A DNA stretch of 64,000 nt from an uncultured Bacteroidia bacterium (GCA_902773925.1 CACYGI010000001.1:124001-188000); one strand, 5' to 3'; positions 51,802 to 61,745 are shown, counted from the first letter of the stretch. The notes: a model not told the origin generated them from the sequence alone. Made by a program: numbers and translations.

Positions 51802-54800
51802 GCAGCCACTTGGCCTTGTCCGTCAGGTGCATCTTGTAACCGACTCCGGATGCATCCAGGAACGAGAAGAGGTCATCACACGGATCCACCCGATTCTTCT
51901 TGGAGAACATCGTAACGTTCTCGCTGCGGCCCTCGGCCTGGAACTGGACCGTAATGAGCAGCTGGGTATTGCCTTTGCTGTGCTTTGAGGCCTTTAGCAG
52001 CCGGCGGGTAAATCCCGAATCGATCTGAGCCAGGGGCACGAACAGCTCCAGCGAATCCACGAACGAGTCTTTGGTATTGGAAAGCAGCGTCATACCCATA
52101 ACGCGCAGCTCAAATCCTGCGGAAGAAGAGCCCTCGTCCTCCTTCTTCTGGAATCTGGGACGGATCTGGCACTTGATGAATACCGGCATATTGACCTCCA
52201 TATACGGCAGATACTTCTCGTAATCCTTACCGAAGAACGAGAAGCGGTGGCTTCCGCGATAGTCCTCGACATAGATGCTGGCCATCTGGGTGTTCTTGCG
52301 GGTATAGCCCTTCTCGACCTTGGTCACAAGGCCCGCGACAAACAGCGTCTTGCCCTGCAGCTCCTTGCTGGTCTGCGCCTCGGCCTCGATGGCGGAGAGC
52401 TCACCTACCGAGCAGTCGGTAAAATTGTCCATCTCTATGCGGAACCGGTCCAGCGGATGACGCGAGATATACATTCCCACAAGCTCCTTCTCGCACTTGA
52501 GATACTCCAGCTCATCGACCTGCTCGACCTCGGGAATCACCGGCCGGACGGGACGGACCTCCTCCATTCCACCAAATAGCGAAGGCATCGAGGCTACGGC
52601 GTCATTCTGGATCTTGTATCCGTAGCGCAGCAGCGAATCGATAAACGAAGCTTCGCGGTCGGTGGTGGCGAAGAATGCCGCACGCGTCTTGACATCCGGC
52701 ATCGAGTCGAATGCGCCGGCATATACCAGACACTCGACCATCTTGCGGTTGAGCACGATCGTGGGAACGCGCTCCGCGAAATCGAACACGTCGGTAAACG
52801 GCTCGTTCTTGTCGCGCTCCGCGATGATGGCCTCTATCACATTGCGTCCCACGCCCTTGATGCCGCCCATTCCGAAACGGATATTGCCCTGCTTGTTGAC
52901 CGTGAAGGTCACGTCGCTCTCATTGATATCGGGGCTGAGCACGCGGATATTGTGGCGGCGGCAGTCATCCATTATCTTCTCTATCTCGACGATGTCGTTG
53001 AGGTTGCAGCTTAGGCAGGCAGCAAGATATTCGGAAGGATAGTGCGCCTTGAGCCAGGCGGTCTGGTAGCTGACCCACGCATAGCAGGTGGAGTGCGATT
53101 TGTTGAACGCATACTGCGCAAATTTCTCCCAGTCGCCCCAGATCTTCTTGAGCATCTTGTCAGGATGGCCGTTTTTCTCGCCTCCGGCGAAAAACTTGTC
53201 CTTGAGCTTCATCAGCGTATCCTTCTGCTTCTTGCCCATCGCCTTGCGGAGCATATCCGCCTCGCCGCGGGTAAATCCGGCCAGACGGCGCGAGAGAAGC
53301 ATCACCTGCTCCTGATAGACCGTCACGCCGTAAGTCTCGCGCAGGTACTCCTCCATCTCCGGAAGGTCGTACTCGATCTTTTCCTGCCCCTGCTTGCGGG
53401 CCACGAATGAAGGGATGTAGTCCATCGGACCGGGGCGGTAGAGCGCGTTCATTGCGATAAGGTCTTCGAAACGCTCGGGATGCAGCTTCTGCAGCCACTC
53501 CTTCATACCCTGGGATTCAAACTGGAAGATATTGGTGGTATCGCCGCGGCTGTAAAGCGCATAAGTGGCCTTGTCGTCTATCGGGATGGCTTCGATATCG
53601 ATGTCCAGGCCGTGACGCTTGCGGATATTGGAAAGGCACTCCTTGATGATGGAGAGGGTGCGCAGGCCCAGGAAGTCCATCTTGAGCATACCGACCTCCT
53701 CGATATAGTGGCCGTCGTACTGCGAAACCCATACCTCTTCCTTGGTCTGCTTATCGTTGGCTATGGCTATCGGAATATAGTCCATCAGGTTGCCGCTGCC
53801 GATGATCATCGCGCACGCGTGGACGCCGGTCTGGCGGATACTGTCCTCGAGCTGGACCGCATATTTGAGGACTTCCCTGACTTCGGGGCGGCCGTTCTCG
53901 TACTGCTCGCGGAATTCGGGAACATATTTGATGCAGTTGGGGAGCGTGGCCTTGTAATCGACATCCTCAACGCCCCGCTGGAAGGTCTGCCCGTCCTTAT
54001 GGATGATCTTGAAGCCATCCTTGAGGATATCCCGTTCGGGATTGAACGGCTCCTCCTTCGTCTCGCGCATAGTGATGGCTCTTTCCGGCACCAGCTTGGC
54101 AAGTCTTGCGGACTCGTCCAGAGGCAGGTGGCTGATGCGCGCCACGTCCTTGATGGAACTGCGGCCCGCCATCGTACCGAATGTGATGACGTGCGAAATA
54201 TGGTCTTTGCCGTACTTGTCCTCGATATATTTGAGCGCCTTGTAACGCCCCTCGTCATCGAAATCGATATCAATATCAGGCATCGATATACGGTCCGGAT
54301 TGAGGAATCGCTCGAACAGCAGCGAATACTTGAGCGGATCGAGATTGGTTATCTTCAGGCAGTATGCGACCACGCTGCCGGCGGCCGAACCTCGGCCCGG
54401 ACCGACCTTGACGCCCATCGCACGCGAAGCGGCGATGAAATCCTGGACGATCAGGAAGTAATCCGGGAATCCCATCCTGGCTATGGTCTTGAGCTCGAAA
54501 TCGATGCGCTCCATCTGCTCCTCGTTGAGTATGTCGCCGTAACGCCAGCGGGCGCCTTCGTAGCAGAGGTAGCAGAGATATGCGACAGACAGGTCGAACT
54601 CGTCCCCGCGGGGAGTCTTGTGCTCGACCTTCTCCACCGAACCGTCCTCGTGGCGAACCTCCTCGTAGCTTATGGTGTAGCGGCCCGCCTCGATGACCTC
54701 CGCGTAACGCTCGAGATACTCGTCCCGCCGGTCGCGGAACTGCTGCGGAATATCGAACTTGGGCAGCACGTGTCCGCGGTCGATCTTGTATGCCTGCACC

Positions 54801-55663
54801 TTGGAGGCTACTTCGAGGGTATTTTCGATGACATCGTCACGCCCGGGAAACAACGCGCGCATCTCCTCCTCGCTCTTGAGATACTCCTGCTGGGTATAGC
54901 GCATACGCTTGGGGTCGTCGATGTCGGCATTGGTCGTAAGACAGATGAGACGGTCGTGCGCCGGGCCGTCCTCACGGTTGATGAAGTGGACGTCATTGGT
55001 CGCGACCACCTTGACGCCGTACTTCTGCGAAAGGGCGAAAATGCCTTCGTTGACTATCTGCTGCTTCTCATAGACCTCCAGTGAAAGGCCGGGGACCTCG
55101 GTCTTGTGCAGCATCACCTCGAAATAGTAATCCTCCCCGAAGACCTTCTTGTGCCACTTGACCGCCTCTTCGGCGCCCTGCATGTTTCCGGCCACGATCA
55201 GGCGCGGAATCTCACCCGCCAGGCAGGCCGAGCAGCAGATGAGGTTGGACGCATACTTCTCTACGATGGCGTGGGAAACCCTCGGCTTGTCGAAATACTT
55301 GCCCTCGATGTGTCCCAGGGAGACAATCTTCATAAGGTTGAGGTAGCCTTCGTAATTCTTGGCAAGCAGGGTAAGGTGATAATACCCCCTGTGCTCCATA
55401 TCCTTGATACGGTGATCCTCCGCCTTGGCCACATAAATCTCGCATCCGATGATCGGCTTGACGAGCGGCTTCTTGTCAGGGCCGAGATTGGCGTCGCTGA
55501 AGGCCACTTTGAGAAACTCCTTGACGCCGTACATATTGCCGTGATCCGTAATGGCTATGGCGGGCATATCGAGCTCCCGCGCACGGGCAAACAGCTTGGG
55601 AATGGCGGAGAAACCGTCGAGAATCGAATACTGGGTGTGGACGTGCAGATGTACGAAAGACAT
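51794..55663 (-). CDS. dnaE: DNA polymerase III alpha subunit
   Basis: 1289 residues, longer than the E. coli protein but normal for Bacteroidota. PHP domain at the N-terminus (HLHVHTQYSILDG, AITDHGNMYG). Polymerase core: GPGRGSAAGSVVAYCL, catalytic aspartates in MPDIDIDFDDEGR (about residue 462) and KMDFLGLRTLSI (about 662), and NALYRPGPMDYIPSF. Then the HhH region (GIKGVGRNVIEAII) and a C-terminal OB fold (TLFVAGLVTKVEKGYTRKNTQMASIYVED). It is the replicative polymerase. The end overlaps recO by 8 bases without a terminator between. Confidence 0.98.
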   Translation of the reverse strand: MSFVHLHVHTQYSILDGFSAIPKLFARARELDMPAIAITDHGNMYGVKEFLKVAFSDANLGPDKKPLVKPIIGCEIYVAKAEDHRIKDMEHRGYYHLTLLAKNYEGYLNLMKIVSLGHIEGKYFDKPRVSHAIVEKYASNLICCSACLAGEIPRLIVAGNMQGAEEAVKWHKKVFGEDYYFEVMLHKTEVPGLSLEVYEKQQIVNEGIFALSQKYGVKVVATNDVHFINREDGPAHDRLICLTTNADIDDPKRMRYTQQEYLKSEEEMRALFPGRDDVIENTLEVASKVQAYKIDRGHVLPKFDIPQQFRDRRDEYLERYAEVIEAGRYTISYEEVRHEDGSVEKVEHKTPRGDEFDLSVAYLCYLCYEGARWRYGDILNEEQMERIDFELKTIARMGFPDYFLIVQDFIAASRAMGVKVGPGRGSAAGSVVAYCLKITNLDPLKYSLLFERFLNPDRISMPDIDIDFDDEGRYKALKYIEDKYGKDHISHVITFGTMAGRSSIKDVARISHLPLDESARLAKLVPERAITMRETKEEPFNPERDILKDGFKIIHKDGQTFQRGVEDVDYKATLPNCIKYVPEFREQYENGRPEVREVLKYAVQLEDSIRQTGVHACAMIIGSGNLMDYIPIAIANDKQTKEEVWVSQYDGHYIEEVGMLKMDFLGLRTLSIIKECLSNIRKRHGLDIDIEAIPIDDKATYALYSRGDTTNIFQFESQGMKEWLQKLHPERFEDLIAMNALYRPGPMDYIPSFVARKQGQEKIEYDLPEMEEYLRETYGVTVYQEQVMLLSRRLAGFTRGEADMLRKAMGKKQKDTLMKLKDKFFAGGEKNGHPDKMLKKIWGDWEKFAQYAFNKSHSTCYAWVSYQTAWLKAHYPSEYLAACLSCNLNDIVEIEKIMDDCRRHNIRVLSPDINESDVTFTVNKQGNIRFGMGGIKGVGRNVIEAIIAERDKNEPFTDVFDFAERVPTIVLNRKMVECLVYAGAFDSMPDVKTRAAFFATTDREASFIDSLLRYGYKIQNDAVASMPSLFGGMEEVRPVRPVIPEVEQVDELEYLKCEKELVGMYISRHPLDRFRIEMDNFTDCSVGELSAIEAEAQTSKELQGKTLFVAGLVTKVEKGYTRKNTQMASIYVEDYRGSHRFSFFGKDYEKYLPYMEVNMPVFIKCQIRPRFQKKEDEGSSSAGFELRVMGMTLLSNTKDSFVDSLELFVPLAQIDSGFTRRLLKASKHSKGNTQLLITVQFQAEGRSENVTMFSKKNRVDPCDDLFSFLDASGVGYKMHLTDKAKWLLS

Positions 55664-55752
55664 AAAACAGGCGGTTTAGGAGTTGCAAGTTACCTAAAAA
55701 TCCCCGTGCGGCCAAAGGATTTTATCAACAAACTTGCAAGAAAGCGGAAGGA

Positions 55753-56364
55753 TCAGAAAAGGCCGAAGAGACGCGCGTCTATCCTGTCCGTGATGCGGGC
55801 GAAATCTTCCGGATTGTTCTCGAAATCCAGACCGTCCGTATCGATGGTGATGATGTCGCCCTTGTACTCCGAGATGAACTTCTCATAGCGGTCGTTAAGG
55901 CCCGAGAGGTACTCCAGGCTGATGGACTGCTCGTAATCGCGGCCGCGTTTCTGGATATGCGAGACCAGATTGGGGATGGAACACTTCAGGTAGATGAGCA
56001 GGTCCGGCAGCTTGACCGTCTGAATAACCACCTCGAAGAGCTCCATATAAGCGTCGAAATCGCGCTTGGAAAGGTTGCCCATATCGTAGTTGTTGGCCAC
56101 GAACACGTGCACGCCCTCGAAGATGGTGCGGTCCTGGATAATGGTCTCTTCGCTTGCGGCGATATTCATCACGTCCTTGAGGCGCTGCGTGAGGAAATAA
56201 ACTTCGAGATTGAAGCTCCAGCGGGGGATGTCCTTGTAGTAATCCTCCAGATACGGATTGTACGTTACTGCCTCGTATTTGGGAGTCCAGCCATAGTGCT
56301 GTGAAAGCATACGCGTGAGCGTAGTCTTGCCGCTGCCGATATTACCTGCGATACCGATGTGCAT
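55753..56364 (-). CDS. Deoxynucleoside kinase (dGK/dAK type)
   Basis: 203 residues. P loop GIAGNIGSGKTTLT, then the dNK family motifs DRTIFEGVHVFVAN (DR motif for the sugar), LLIYLKCS, and the arginine-rich lid QKRGRDYEQ. The deoxynucleoside kinase family phosphorylates deoxyadenosine, deoxyguanosine or related nucleosides for the salvage of dNTPs; exact specificity is not readable. It lies 89 bases upstream of dnaE on the same strand and has a promoter box 17 bases upstream. Confidence 0.93.
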   Translation of the reverse strand: MHIGIAGNIGSGKTTLTRMLSQHYGWTPKYEAVTYNPYLEDYYKDIPRWSFNLEVYFLTQRLKDVMNIAASEETIIQDRTIFEGVHVFVANNYDMGNLSKRDFDAYMELFEVVIQTVKLPDLLIYLKCSIPNLVSHIQKRGRDYEQSISLEYLSGLNDRYEKFISEYKGDIITIDTDGLDFENNPEDFARITDRIDARLFGLF

Positions 56365-56381
56365 AATCAGGAAGTTTCCTA

Positions 56382-56389
56382 CAAAAGTA
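56382..56389 (-). promoter_or_regulatory. -7 box for the deoxynucleoside kinase gene
   Basis: TACTTTTG on the minus strand, 17 bases before the ATG at 56364. Confidence 0.55.
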
Positions 56390-56406
56390 AGAAAAAATCG
56401 GCCTTT

Positions 56407-59316
56407 CTATTTCAAGTTATTGCCGAAAATCAGACTGAATTTATCCCATCCGTCCGAGGTGTGCGCGTAACGCACGCCTATGTTGATTTCGCTGCCGATG
56501 CGAAGCAGGTGAAGTCCGACAAGCAGGTCGGCTCCCACGGAGAAGAACTGATTGCAGGGCAGGCCCATACTGCCCGGCCCGCTCTCGCGCATTCCGGGCA
56601 GAGGACTGTCGGCGGGGGACTTGTACGCCCAGGCGAAATCGGCGAACGGGATAACCTGCAGGCGTTTGAGATAGAACAGCCAGGGCCAGCAGAGGTCGCC
56701 GCCCCATACGAACACACCATAGTCGAGCGAGGCTCCGGCATAAGTCAGGTTGTCGAACAGGCGACCTTCGAATCCCCGGGGCGTAAATCCCATCCGCTCC
56801 AGGCTGCGGTGCCCGCCGTCGCGAAGCATATGCTGCCAGGTACCTGCGAGCTTGATATTGTGGTCCGTAATGATGCCGGGCAGATAGAAAGTGCCGCGGG
56901 CAAATGCCATCATATTGTCGCCCTCGGGCTCGAACGTGGAACGCAGACGGGCGTCAAATGCCAGGCCCAGGCGTGGGCTGAGTTGTCTCTTGGTGCGCTC
57001 CAGCGTCCTGGAAAACGACAGGGCGGCGGTAATATCGTGACGGGCTTCGTTGGTAAAGCTGTATTCTACCGAAGGAACCAGATTCTGCGTCCAGCCGCCC
57101 CGGCTCAGGTTCCACGGGATATAGACCCGGGCGTGTCCGCGAAGGGAAGAGCGTCCCGTGGAGGTGAGAAACTCATTGAAATCCACGCCGGCCTCGATGA
57201 CGGGATAAAGCCCGCTGTACTGCACGTCAAGATGGCCCGTATGCCGGCGGCGGCCGTCTTCAGTCCAATAATTGTCGTAGGCATAACCAGCCTGCATCGT
57301 AAGGGTGCCGAGCGTATTCTGCGAAAGCAGATAGAAGCCGGGGCTCACCAGATGCAGCGCACTTTCGACGGTGAGCGGATTGATGCGGTCGATATGCGGA
57401 TAGAGAGGCGCCCAGCTGTGGATATGGATGCCGTGCGCAGCCTTGCCGTAGGGCTTGACCTCGAGAGTATCGATCTCAGAACGCAGCAGCGCAAGTCCGG
57501 TATCGGTCCATTGCAGCTGATTTTCGTGGTACTGTGCGGCTGCGCGAGTTGCCAGATGGTCGTCGAAGACCTCTGCCGGATCCTTTTGCTGCATCTGCAG
57601 CGAATCCCTTGATATGAATGAGGGATGTGCGCCCAGATTGTCATAATCCGTAAGATACAGACCTTCGGCCGAAAGGCTCGGATAGAATCCTCCGAAGGGC
57701 ACATTCGCTATCCGCTGCAGCTTACCGTCCCCGGGCGTATAGAGATATGGCTCGCATACGCCATCCCATTCGCCCGTAAGGCAGAGACCTTCGGCGCAGG
57801 CGCTTATCTGCTGCATCTTGCTCCTTTGCGGAGCGATCTCCTGCCGCCAGGGGTCGCTCTCGTCCTCCAGAGCGCGGCTGAAAAGGCCCATTCCGCCGCC
57901 GGTTATGGCCAGGGCGTAGAGGCGGTCGCCATAAATGGCCATTTCGGTCACCTGCGAGCGGCACGGAGTCTCGCTGCGCGAAATGATTTCGCCGCTATGG
58001 GCATCCAGCCGCACGATGGCAAAAATTGCATCCGCATCATAATGCGCGGCATAAATGCTCTTGCCGTCGGGCGTGGGAACAGGGTTGAACAGGCGCGTGC
58101 GGCTCGTCAGGTCGCGGACTTTCCCGGACTGGGGATCGCGCGAGCGGATGATCGAATAGCTGCGCAGCTCCCATCGGGGATCCGGCACCTGCTCCGACCA
58201 GTAAAGCCGGCCTTCGCCGTCACTTGTTATGCGGGAGGCCTTCTCAGAAAATGCCTGCAAACGCTTCTGGCGGCCATCAGATGTAATCTGTACCAGCTGA
58301 ACGGGGTACTGCATGCCCCGTTTGGTAGCTATGAAGCCGCCACTGACCGGCAGCAGGTCGCGAAACTCGGTATAAAGCGGCTCCTCGCGAAGCAGCAGCT
58401 TATCGGGATGATTGTACGGGGCGCGGCGGTTGTATTCTTCCGACCAGAGCGTCGTATTGTATGCGGTTATATAGCGCCAGTGCTTGCGGACGGTCTTGCC
58501 CGAGGCCTCCAGGAAGCTTCGGTTCCAAACGCCGAAGATGTCGTACCACTGGCTTATCTGGGTATTGAGGGCATCTTCGATGGCGGTATAGTTGTCCGAA
58601 TAGAACCGCATATTGTTGGTGACCATATAGCCGAAAGACCTCTTCGGCGGCACGTAGCGCTGATAGGAGCCATAATGCCAGTCATCGTAGGTGCGGACGT
58701 CACCGAGCAGGAACGCCGCCCGGTAGAACATCAGGTATTCGGCGCTGCGGCCCGGACCGCCGTGGGTCATTTCCGTCAGGTGCAGGTCGGCGTTGCCCAG
58801 GGCCTGCCAGACCGAAGGATAAAATCCAACGCCCAGCGCGATTGACTGCTGGCCGAAAGGATATTCCAGACCGCGAAAAACCTCCGTATCGTAGTGCGAC
58901 ATATAGCCCAGCAGGAAATTGCCGCTGACGGCAACCTGCTCCGCGTGCTCCTGCGGCAGGCCTCCGGTCGCCCTGGGGGTGGTAAATACCTCTATGCGGC
59001 GCGGGCCCCAGGCTACGGTGGATTCACCGTCCACGGCATAAGGGTGCAGGACGATAGGCATACGCAGCAGCGGCACGCTGTAGGAATGCTGCGCCGCAGG
59101 ACGAGATTTTTCGAATTCGAAGAGGTACACCCTTGCCAGGGAATCCATTCCCAGAGGGTAAATGACCGAATAATTGCGCCCGTCGATCTTGCTCCAGCGC
59201 ACGGAGGACGGCTCAGCCCCTTCCGTGAAATACTGCGCTGCGCCTTTTGTGCAGATAAGCGCAAAGGCAAGCGCGAAAAACGCGCGGAACAATATTGACG
59301 TGCTTCTTCTTCTCAT
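56407..59316 (-). CDS. Large secreted propeller-plus-barrel envelope protein
   Basis: 969 residues from the ATG at 59316, which overlaps the sufD stop (TGATG); a TTG eight codons earlier is inside sufD. Signal peptide to CTKGAAQ. The N-terminal 300 residues are unassigned (RWSKIDGRNYSVIYPLGMD; GLPQEHAEQVAVSGNFLLGY, where related peptidase-like domains carry a metal site; no HExxH is present here). The middle has TolB-like propeller blades (RITSDGEGRLYWSEQVPDPRWELRSY; NPVPTPDGKSIYAAHYDAD). The last 330 residues are amphipathic strands ending SLIFGNNLK, like an outer-membrane barrel. Function unknown; last gene of the suf operon. Confidence 0.65.
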   Translation of the reverse strand: MRRRSTSILFRAFFALAFALICTKGAAQYFTEGAEPSSVRWSKIDGRNYSVIYPLGMDSLARVYLFEFEKSRPAAQHSYSVPLLRMPIVLHPYAVDGESTVAWGPRRIEVFTTPRATGGLPQEHAEQVAVSGNFLLGYMSHYDTEVFRGLEYPFGQQSIALGVGFYPSVWQALGNADLHLTEMTHGGPGRSAEYLMFYRAAFLLGDVRTYDDWHYGSYQRYVPPKRSFGYMVTNNMRFYSDNYTAIEDALNTQISQWYDIFGVWNRSFLEASGKTVRKHWRYITAYNTTLWSEEYNRRAPYNHPDKLLLREEPLYTEFRDLLPVSGGFIATKRGMQYPVQLVQITSDGRQKRLQAFSEKASRITSDGEGRLYWSEQVPDPRWELRSYSIIRSRDPQSGKVRDLTSRTRLFNPVPTPDGKSIYAAHYDADAIFAIVRLDAHSGEIISRSETPCRSQVTEMAIYGDRLYALAITGGGMGLFSRALEDESDPWRQEIAPQRSKMQQISACAEGLCLTGEWDGVCEPYLYTPGDGKLQRIANVPFGGFYPSLSAEGLYLTDYDNLGAHPSFISRDSLQMQQKDPAEVFDDHLATRAAAQYHENQLQWTDTGLALLRSEIDTLEVKPYGKAAHGIHIHSWAPLYPHIDRINPLTVESALHLVSPGFYLLSQNTLGTLTMQAGYAYDNYWTEDGRRRHTGHLDVQYSGLYPVIEAGVDFNEFLTSTGRSSLRGHARVYIPWNLSRGGWTQNLVPSVEYSFTNEARHDITAALSFSRTLERTKRQLSPRLGLAFDARLRSTFEPEGDNMMAFARGTFYLPGIITDHNIKLAGTWQHMLRDGGHRSLERMGFTPRGFEGRLFDNLTYAGASLDYGVFVWGGDLCWPWLFYLKRLQVIPFADFAWAYKSPADSPLPGMRESGPGSMGLPCNQFFSVGADLLVGLHLLRIGSEINIGVRYAHTSDGWDKFSLIFGNNLK

Positions 59317-60323
59317 CAACAGCAATTCTTGCTGCAATTGCGGCAGTTGTTGAATTCGCCGCGGAGGCGTTTTTCCACAAGGCTCTGCATCCTATCGCGA
59401 AGTTCTTCGCTGGAAATGCGCTGCAGTACCTCCCAGGCGAAGGCCATCTGTTGCATAATCCGTGCCTCGCCCTCGGGGATGCCGCGTGTCCTCATATAGA
59501 ATATCTCTTCTTCGTCAAGCCGGCCGAGCGTCGATCCGTGGCTGCATTTGACATCATCTGCATAGATTTCAAGCTGCGGCTTGCTGTAGGCGCGTGCCTT
59601 ATCGGAAATGATGATGTTATGGTTGGCCTGCATCGCTTCGGTCTTCTGCGCATCGCGGTCAACCTTTACCCGGCCGTAGAACCTGGCCACTCCTTCATCG
59701 TCCAGAATGCCCTTGAAAACCTGATTGCTGCGGCATTCGGGGACGTAGTGCTCGAGTTCGACATTGTTGATCATCGTCTGCTTGCCGTCAGTCAGATAGA
59801 GGCCGCCAAGGTCGCAGGAGCCGTGTTCGCCGCACAGATCGACTTTCAGGTTGTTCTCGATCCGTCCGCCGTGCAGCGAGACGAAGACCATATTGAGCGA
59901 AGCGTCCCTGGCCAGAGAAATATCATAAAAAGTGCGGTGCGAGGCTTTGTTATGCTCGTTCTGGAGAATGAAAAACTCCGCCGCGGCACCCTCTTCGAGC
60001 CGGATCTCAACCCGGTCCTCGGTCTCGAAGGAATCCATCGTAAATGTGTGGAAGCACTGCAGGATGCGGCCGGAGCTATGCTTCCCGAAGCGGTATATCT
60101 GGCGGGTTGAAAGCGGCGCGGTATTATCCGCGTTGCGGACCGAAATCAGCTGCAGCATCTCATCGCGCAGGCAGCCTTCGGGCACCTCCAGCGTGAAAGG
60201 CGAAGCCCCGCCCTGCACCGAACCGTTGACGATGAACTGCTGCCGTGCGCCCTTCAGAGGGACGCGGCAGCGGAATTCACCGGAGGTGACCGACGGAGCG
60301 TATATGAAATTCTCTTCCATCAC
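59316..60323 (-). CDS. sufD: Fe-S cluster assembly protein SufD
   Basis: 335 residues, on the short side (E. coli SufD has 423), mainly through a shorter N-terminus. The C-terminal beta-helix core is present: QTMINNVELEHYVPECRSNQVFKGILDDEGVARFYGRVKVDRDAQKTEA, SDKARAYSKPQLEIYADDVKCSHGSTLGRLDEEEIFYMRTRGIPEGEAR. The last 11 residues (NCRNCSKNCC) hold four cysteines, which I do not associate with SufD elsewhere. It works with SufB and SufC as scaffold. It overlaps sufC by 4 bases. Confidence 0.95.
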   Translation of the reverse strand: MMEENFIYAPSVTSGEFRCRVPLKGARQQFIVNGSVQGGASPFTLEVPEGCLRDEMLQLISVRNADNTAPLSTRQIYRFGKHSSGRILQCFHTFTMDSFETEDRVEIRLEEGAAAEFFILQNEHNKASHRTFYDISLARDASLNMVFVSLHGGRIENNLKVDLCGEHGSCDLGGLYLTDGKQTMINNVELEHYVPECRSNQVFKGILDDEGVARFYGRVKVDRDAQKTEAMQANHNIIISDKARAYSKPQLEIYADDVKCSHGSTLGRLDEEEIFYMRTRGIPEGEARIMQQMAFAWEVLQRISSEELRDRMQSLVEKRLRGEFNNCRNCSKNCC

Positions 60324-61066
60324 TGTGCATTGATTATCCAGTCATAACCCTTCTTCTCGATCTCGAGCGCCAGTTCTTTTCCGGCGGTCTTGATGATGCG
60401 GCCCTGATAGAGCACGTGGATGAAGTCGGGCACGATATAGTCCAGCAGGCGCTGATAGTGCGTGATGACTACCGTCGCATTGTTGGCCGTGCGCATCTGG
60501 TTGACGCCGGTGGCCACTATGCGCAGCGCATCCACGTCCAGACCGGAGTCCGTCTCGTCAAGGATTGCCAGATCCGGCTCCAGCATTGCCATATGGAATA
60601 TCTCGTTGCGCTTCTTTTCGCCTCCGGAGAATCCGACATTGACGCCGCGTCCCGAGAAGCTGCTGTCCATCTCGACGATGGCCATTTTCTCACGCATCAG
60701 CTTCAGGAATTCGGCTGCCGAGAGAGCCGGAAGGCCCTTGCGCTTGCGATGCTCGTTGACTGCGGCCTTGATGAAATTGACATTCGAAACGCCGGGAATC
60801 TCGATGGGATACTGGAATCCCAGGAAGATGCCCTTCCAGGCGCGCTCTTCCGGCGAAAGCGGAAGCAGGTCCTCGCCTTTGAACTGCATACTGCCGCTTG
60901 TGACCGTAAAAGTGTCGCGGCCCGCCAGCACTGATGCCAGGGTGCTCTTGCCGGAGCCGTTGGGCCCCATTATGGCGTGTACTTCGCCGGCATTTATTTC
61001 GAGGTTGATCCCTTTGAGAATCTCTTTATCGCCCACCGAGGCGTGAAGGTCTTTGATGATGAGCAT
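60320..61066 (-). CDS. sufC: Fe-S cluster assembly ATPase SufC
   Basis: 248 residues of an ABC ATPase without membrane domain: Walker A MGPNGSGKSTLASVLAG, Q-loop FLGFQYPIEIPGVS, signature FSGGEKKRNEI, Walker B LAILDETDSGLDVDAL, and the H-loop VITHYQRLLDYI. The long Q-loop region and KKRNE signature are SufC-specific. It powers conformational change in the SufBCD scaffold. It lies 3 bases downstream of pnuC and overlaps sufD by 4 bases. Confidence 0.98.
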   Translation of the reverse strand: MLIIKDLHASVGDKEILKGINLEINAGEVHAIMGPNGSGKSTLASVLAGRDTFTVTSGSMQFKGEDLLPLSPEERAWKGIFLGFQYPIEIPGVSNVNFIKAAVNEHRKRKGLPALSAAEFLKLMREKMAIVEMDSSFSGRGVNVGFSGGEKKRNEIFHMAMLEPDLAILDETDSGLDVDALRIVATGVNQMRTANNATVVITHYQRLLDYIVPDFIHVLYQGRIIKTAGKELALEIEKKGYDWIINAQ

Positions 61067-61069
61067 GGT

Positions 61070-61732
61070 CTATTGTTCTTTCATTATTTTGCGCCAGGAG
61101 GCTATGCCGAAGAATGCAAGTACCAGGTAGCAGGCGCTGACAATCGGCATAAACACAAGTCCTGCAAGTATATAGAGTATGATATTTGTCGTATTGACGA
61201 TGAGCCAGGCCACCCAGCATTCGAACTTTTTCTGGGCCGAAAGGTACTGCGCCGTAAGGATGGTGACCGTGACGAATGCGTCAAGGTAAGGCTGTGTCGC
61301 CGGCGGAAATTTTTCCGGCCAGAATATACTGACCTGCGTCATCGCCCAGCCCAGCAGCAGCGCGAGCAGCGTTACCAGTATCACGTAAAGTGCGGTTATG
61401 GGCGCACCCAGACGCGTTATCTTCAGCTGGTTGTGACTGTCCGCCTCCTCCTTCGAGGGATGTGTCCAGCGGTAATGGCCCACGAAGTTGATTATGAGCG
61501 ATATGGGCTGGAGCATCATACTGAAATAGAGATGCTTCTGCCAGAAGAGCAGGAACAGCGATATGTTATAGACATATCCGAACCAGAAGTTGAGCACCTT
61601 GCCGCGGCCGGCAAGGAAAACGCAGGTAAGTCCAAGCAGGACGCTCAGCATCTCGATAAGGCTTACGCTGCTGCCGCCCAGCGTGAAAAGCACGTTGTCC
61701 AGTCCGAAAACCGAAAGTAGTTGTCCCATCAT
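61070..61732 (-). CDS. pnuC: PnuC-type nicotinamide riboside transporter
   Basis: 220 residues, about seven hydrophobic helices. PnuC landmarks: SLIEMLSVLLGLTCVFLAGRGKVLNFWFGYVYNISLFLLFWQ, LYFSMMLQPISLIINFVGHYRW, and the C-terminal FECWVAWLIVNTTNIILYILAG with the conserved W and N residues. It facilitates uptake of nicotinamide riboside for NAD synthesis across the inner membrane. It is set between sufB and sufC (13 and 3 bases), so it should be made with the Fe-S machinery; no NadR-like kinase or thiamine gene is nearby to suggest another vitamin. Confidence 0.9.
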   Translation of the reverse strand: MMGQLLSVFGLDNVLFTLGGSSVSLIEMLSVLLGLTCVFLAGRGKVLNFWFGYVYNISLFLLFWQKHLYFSMMLQPISLIINFVGHYRWTHPSKEEADSHNQLKITRLGAPITALYVILVTLLALLLGWAMTQVSIFWPEKFPPATQPYLDAFVTVTILTAQYLSAQKKFECWVAWLIVNTTNIILYILAGLVFMPIVSACYLVLAFFGIASWRKIMKEQ

Positions 61733-61745
61733 ATCCTGCCCTTGA

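Noticed and set aside
53480-55084. A 534-codon plus-strand frame opposite dnaE
   Set aside because: The antisense of a clearly assigned polymerase gene. No start signal or motif supports it.
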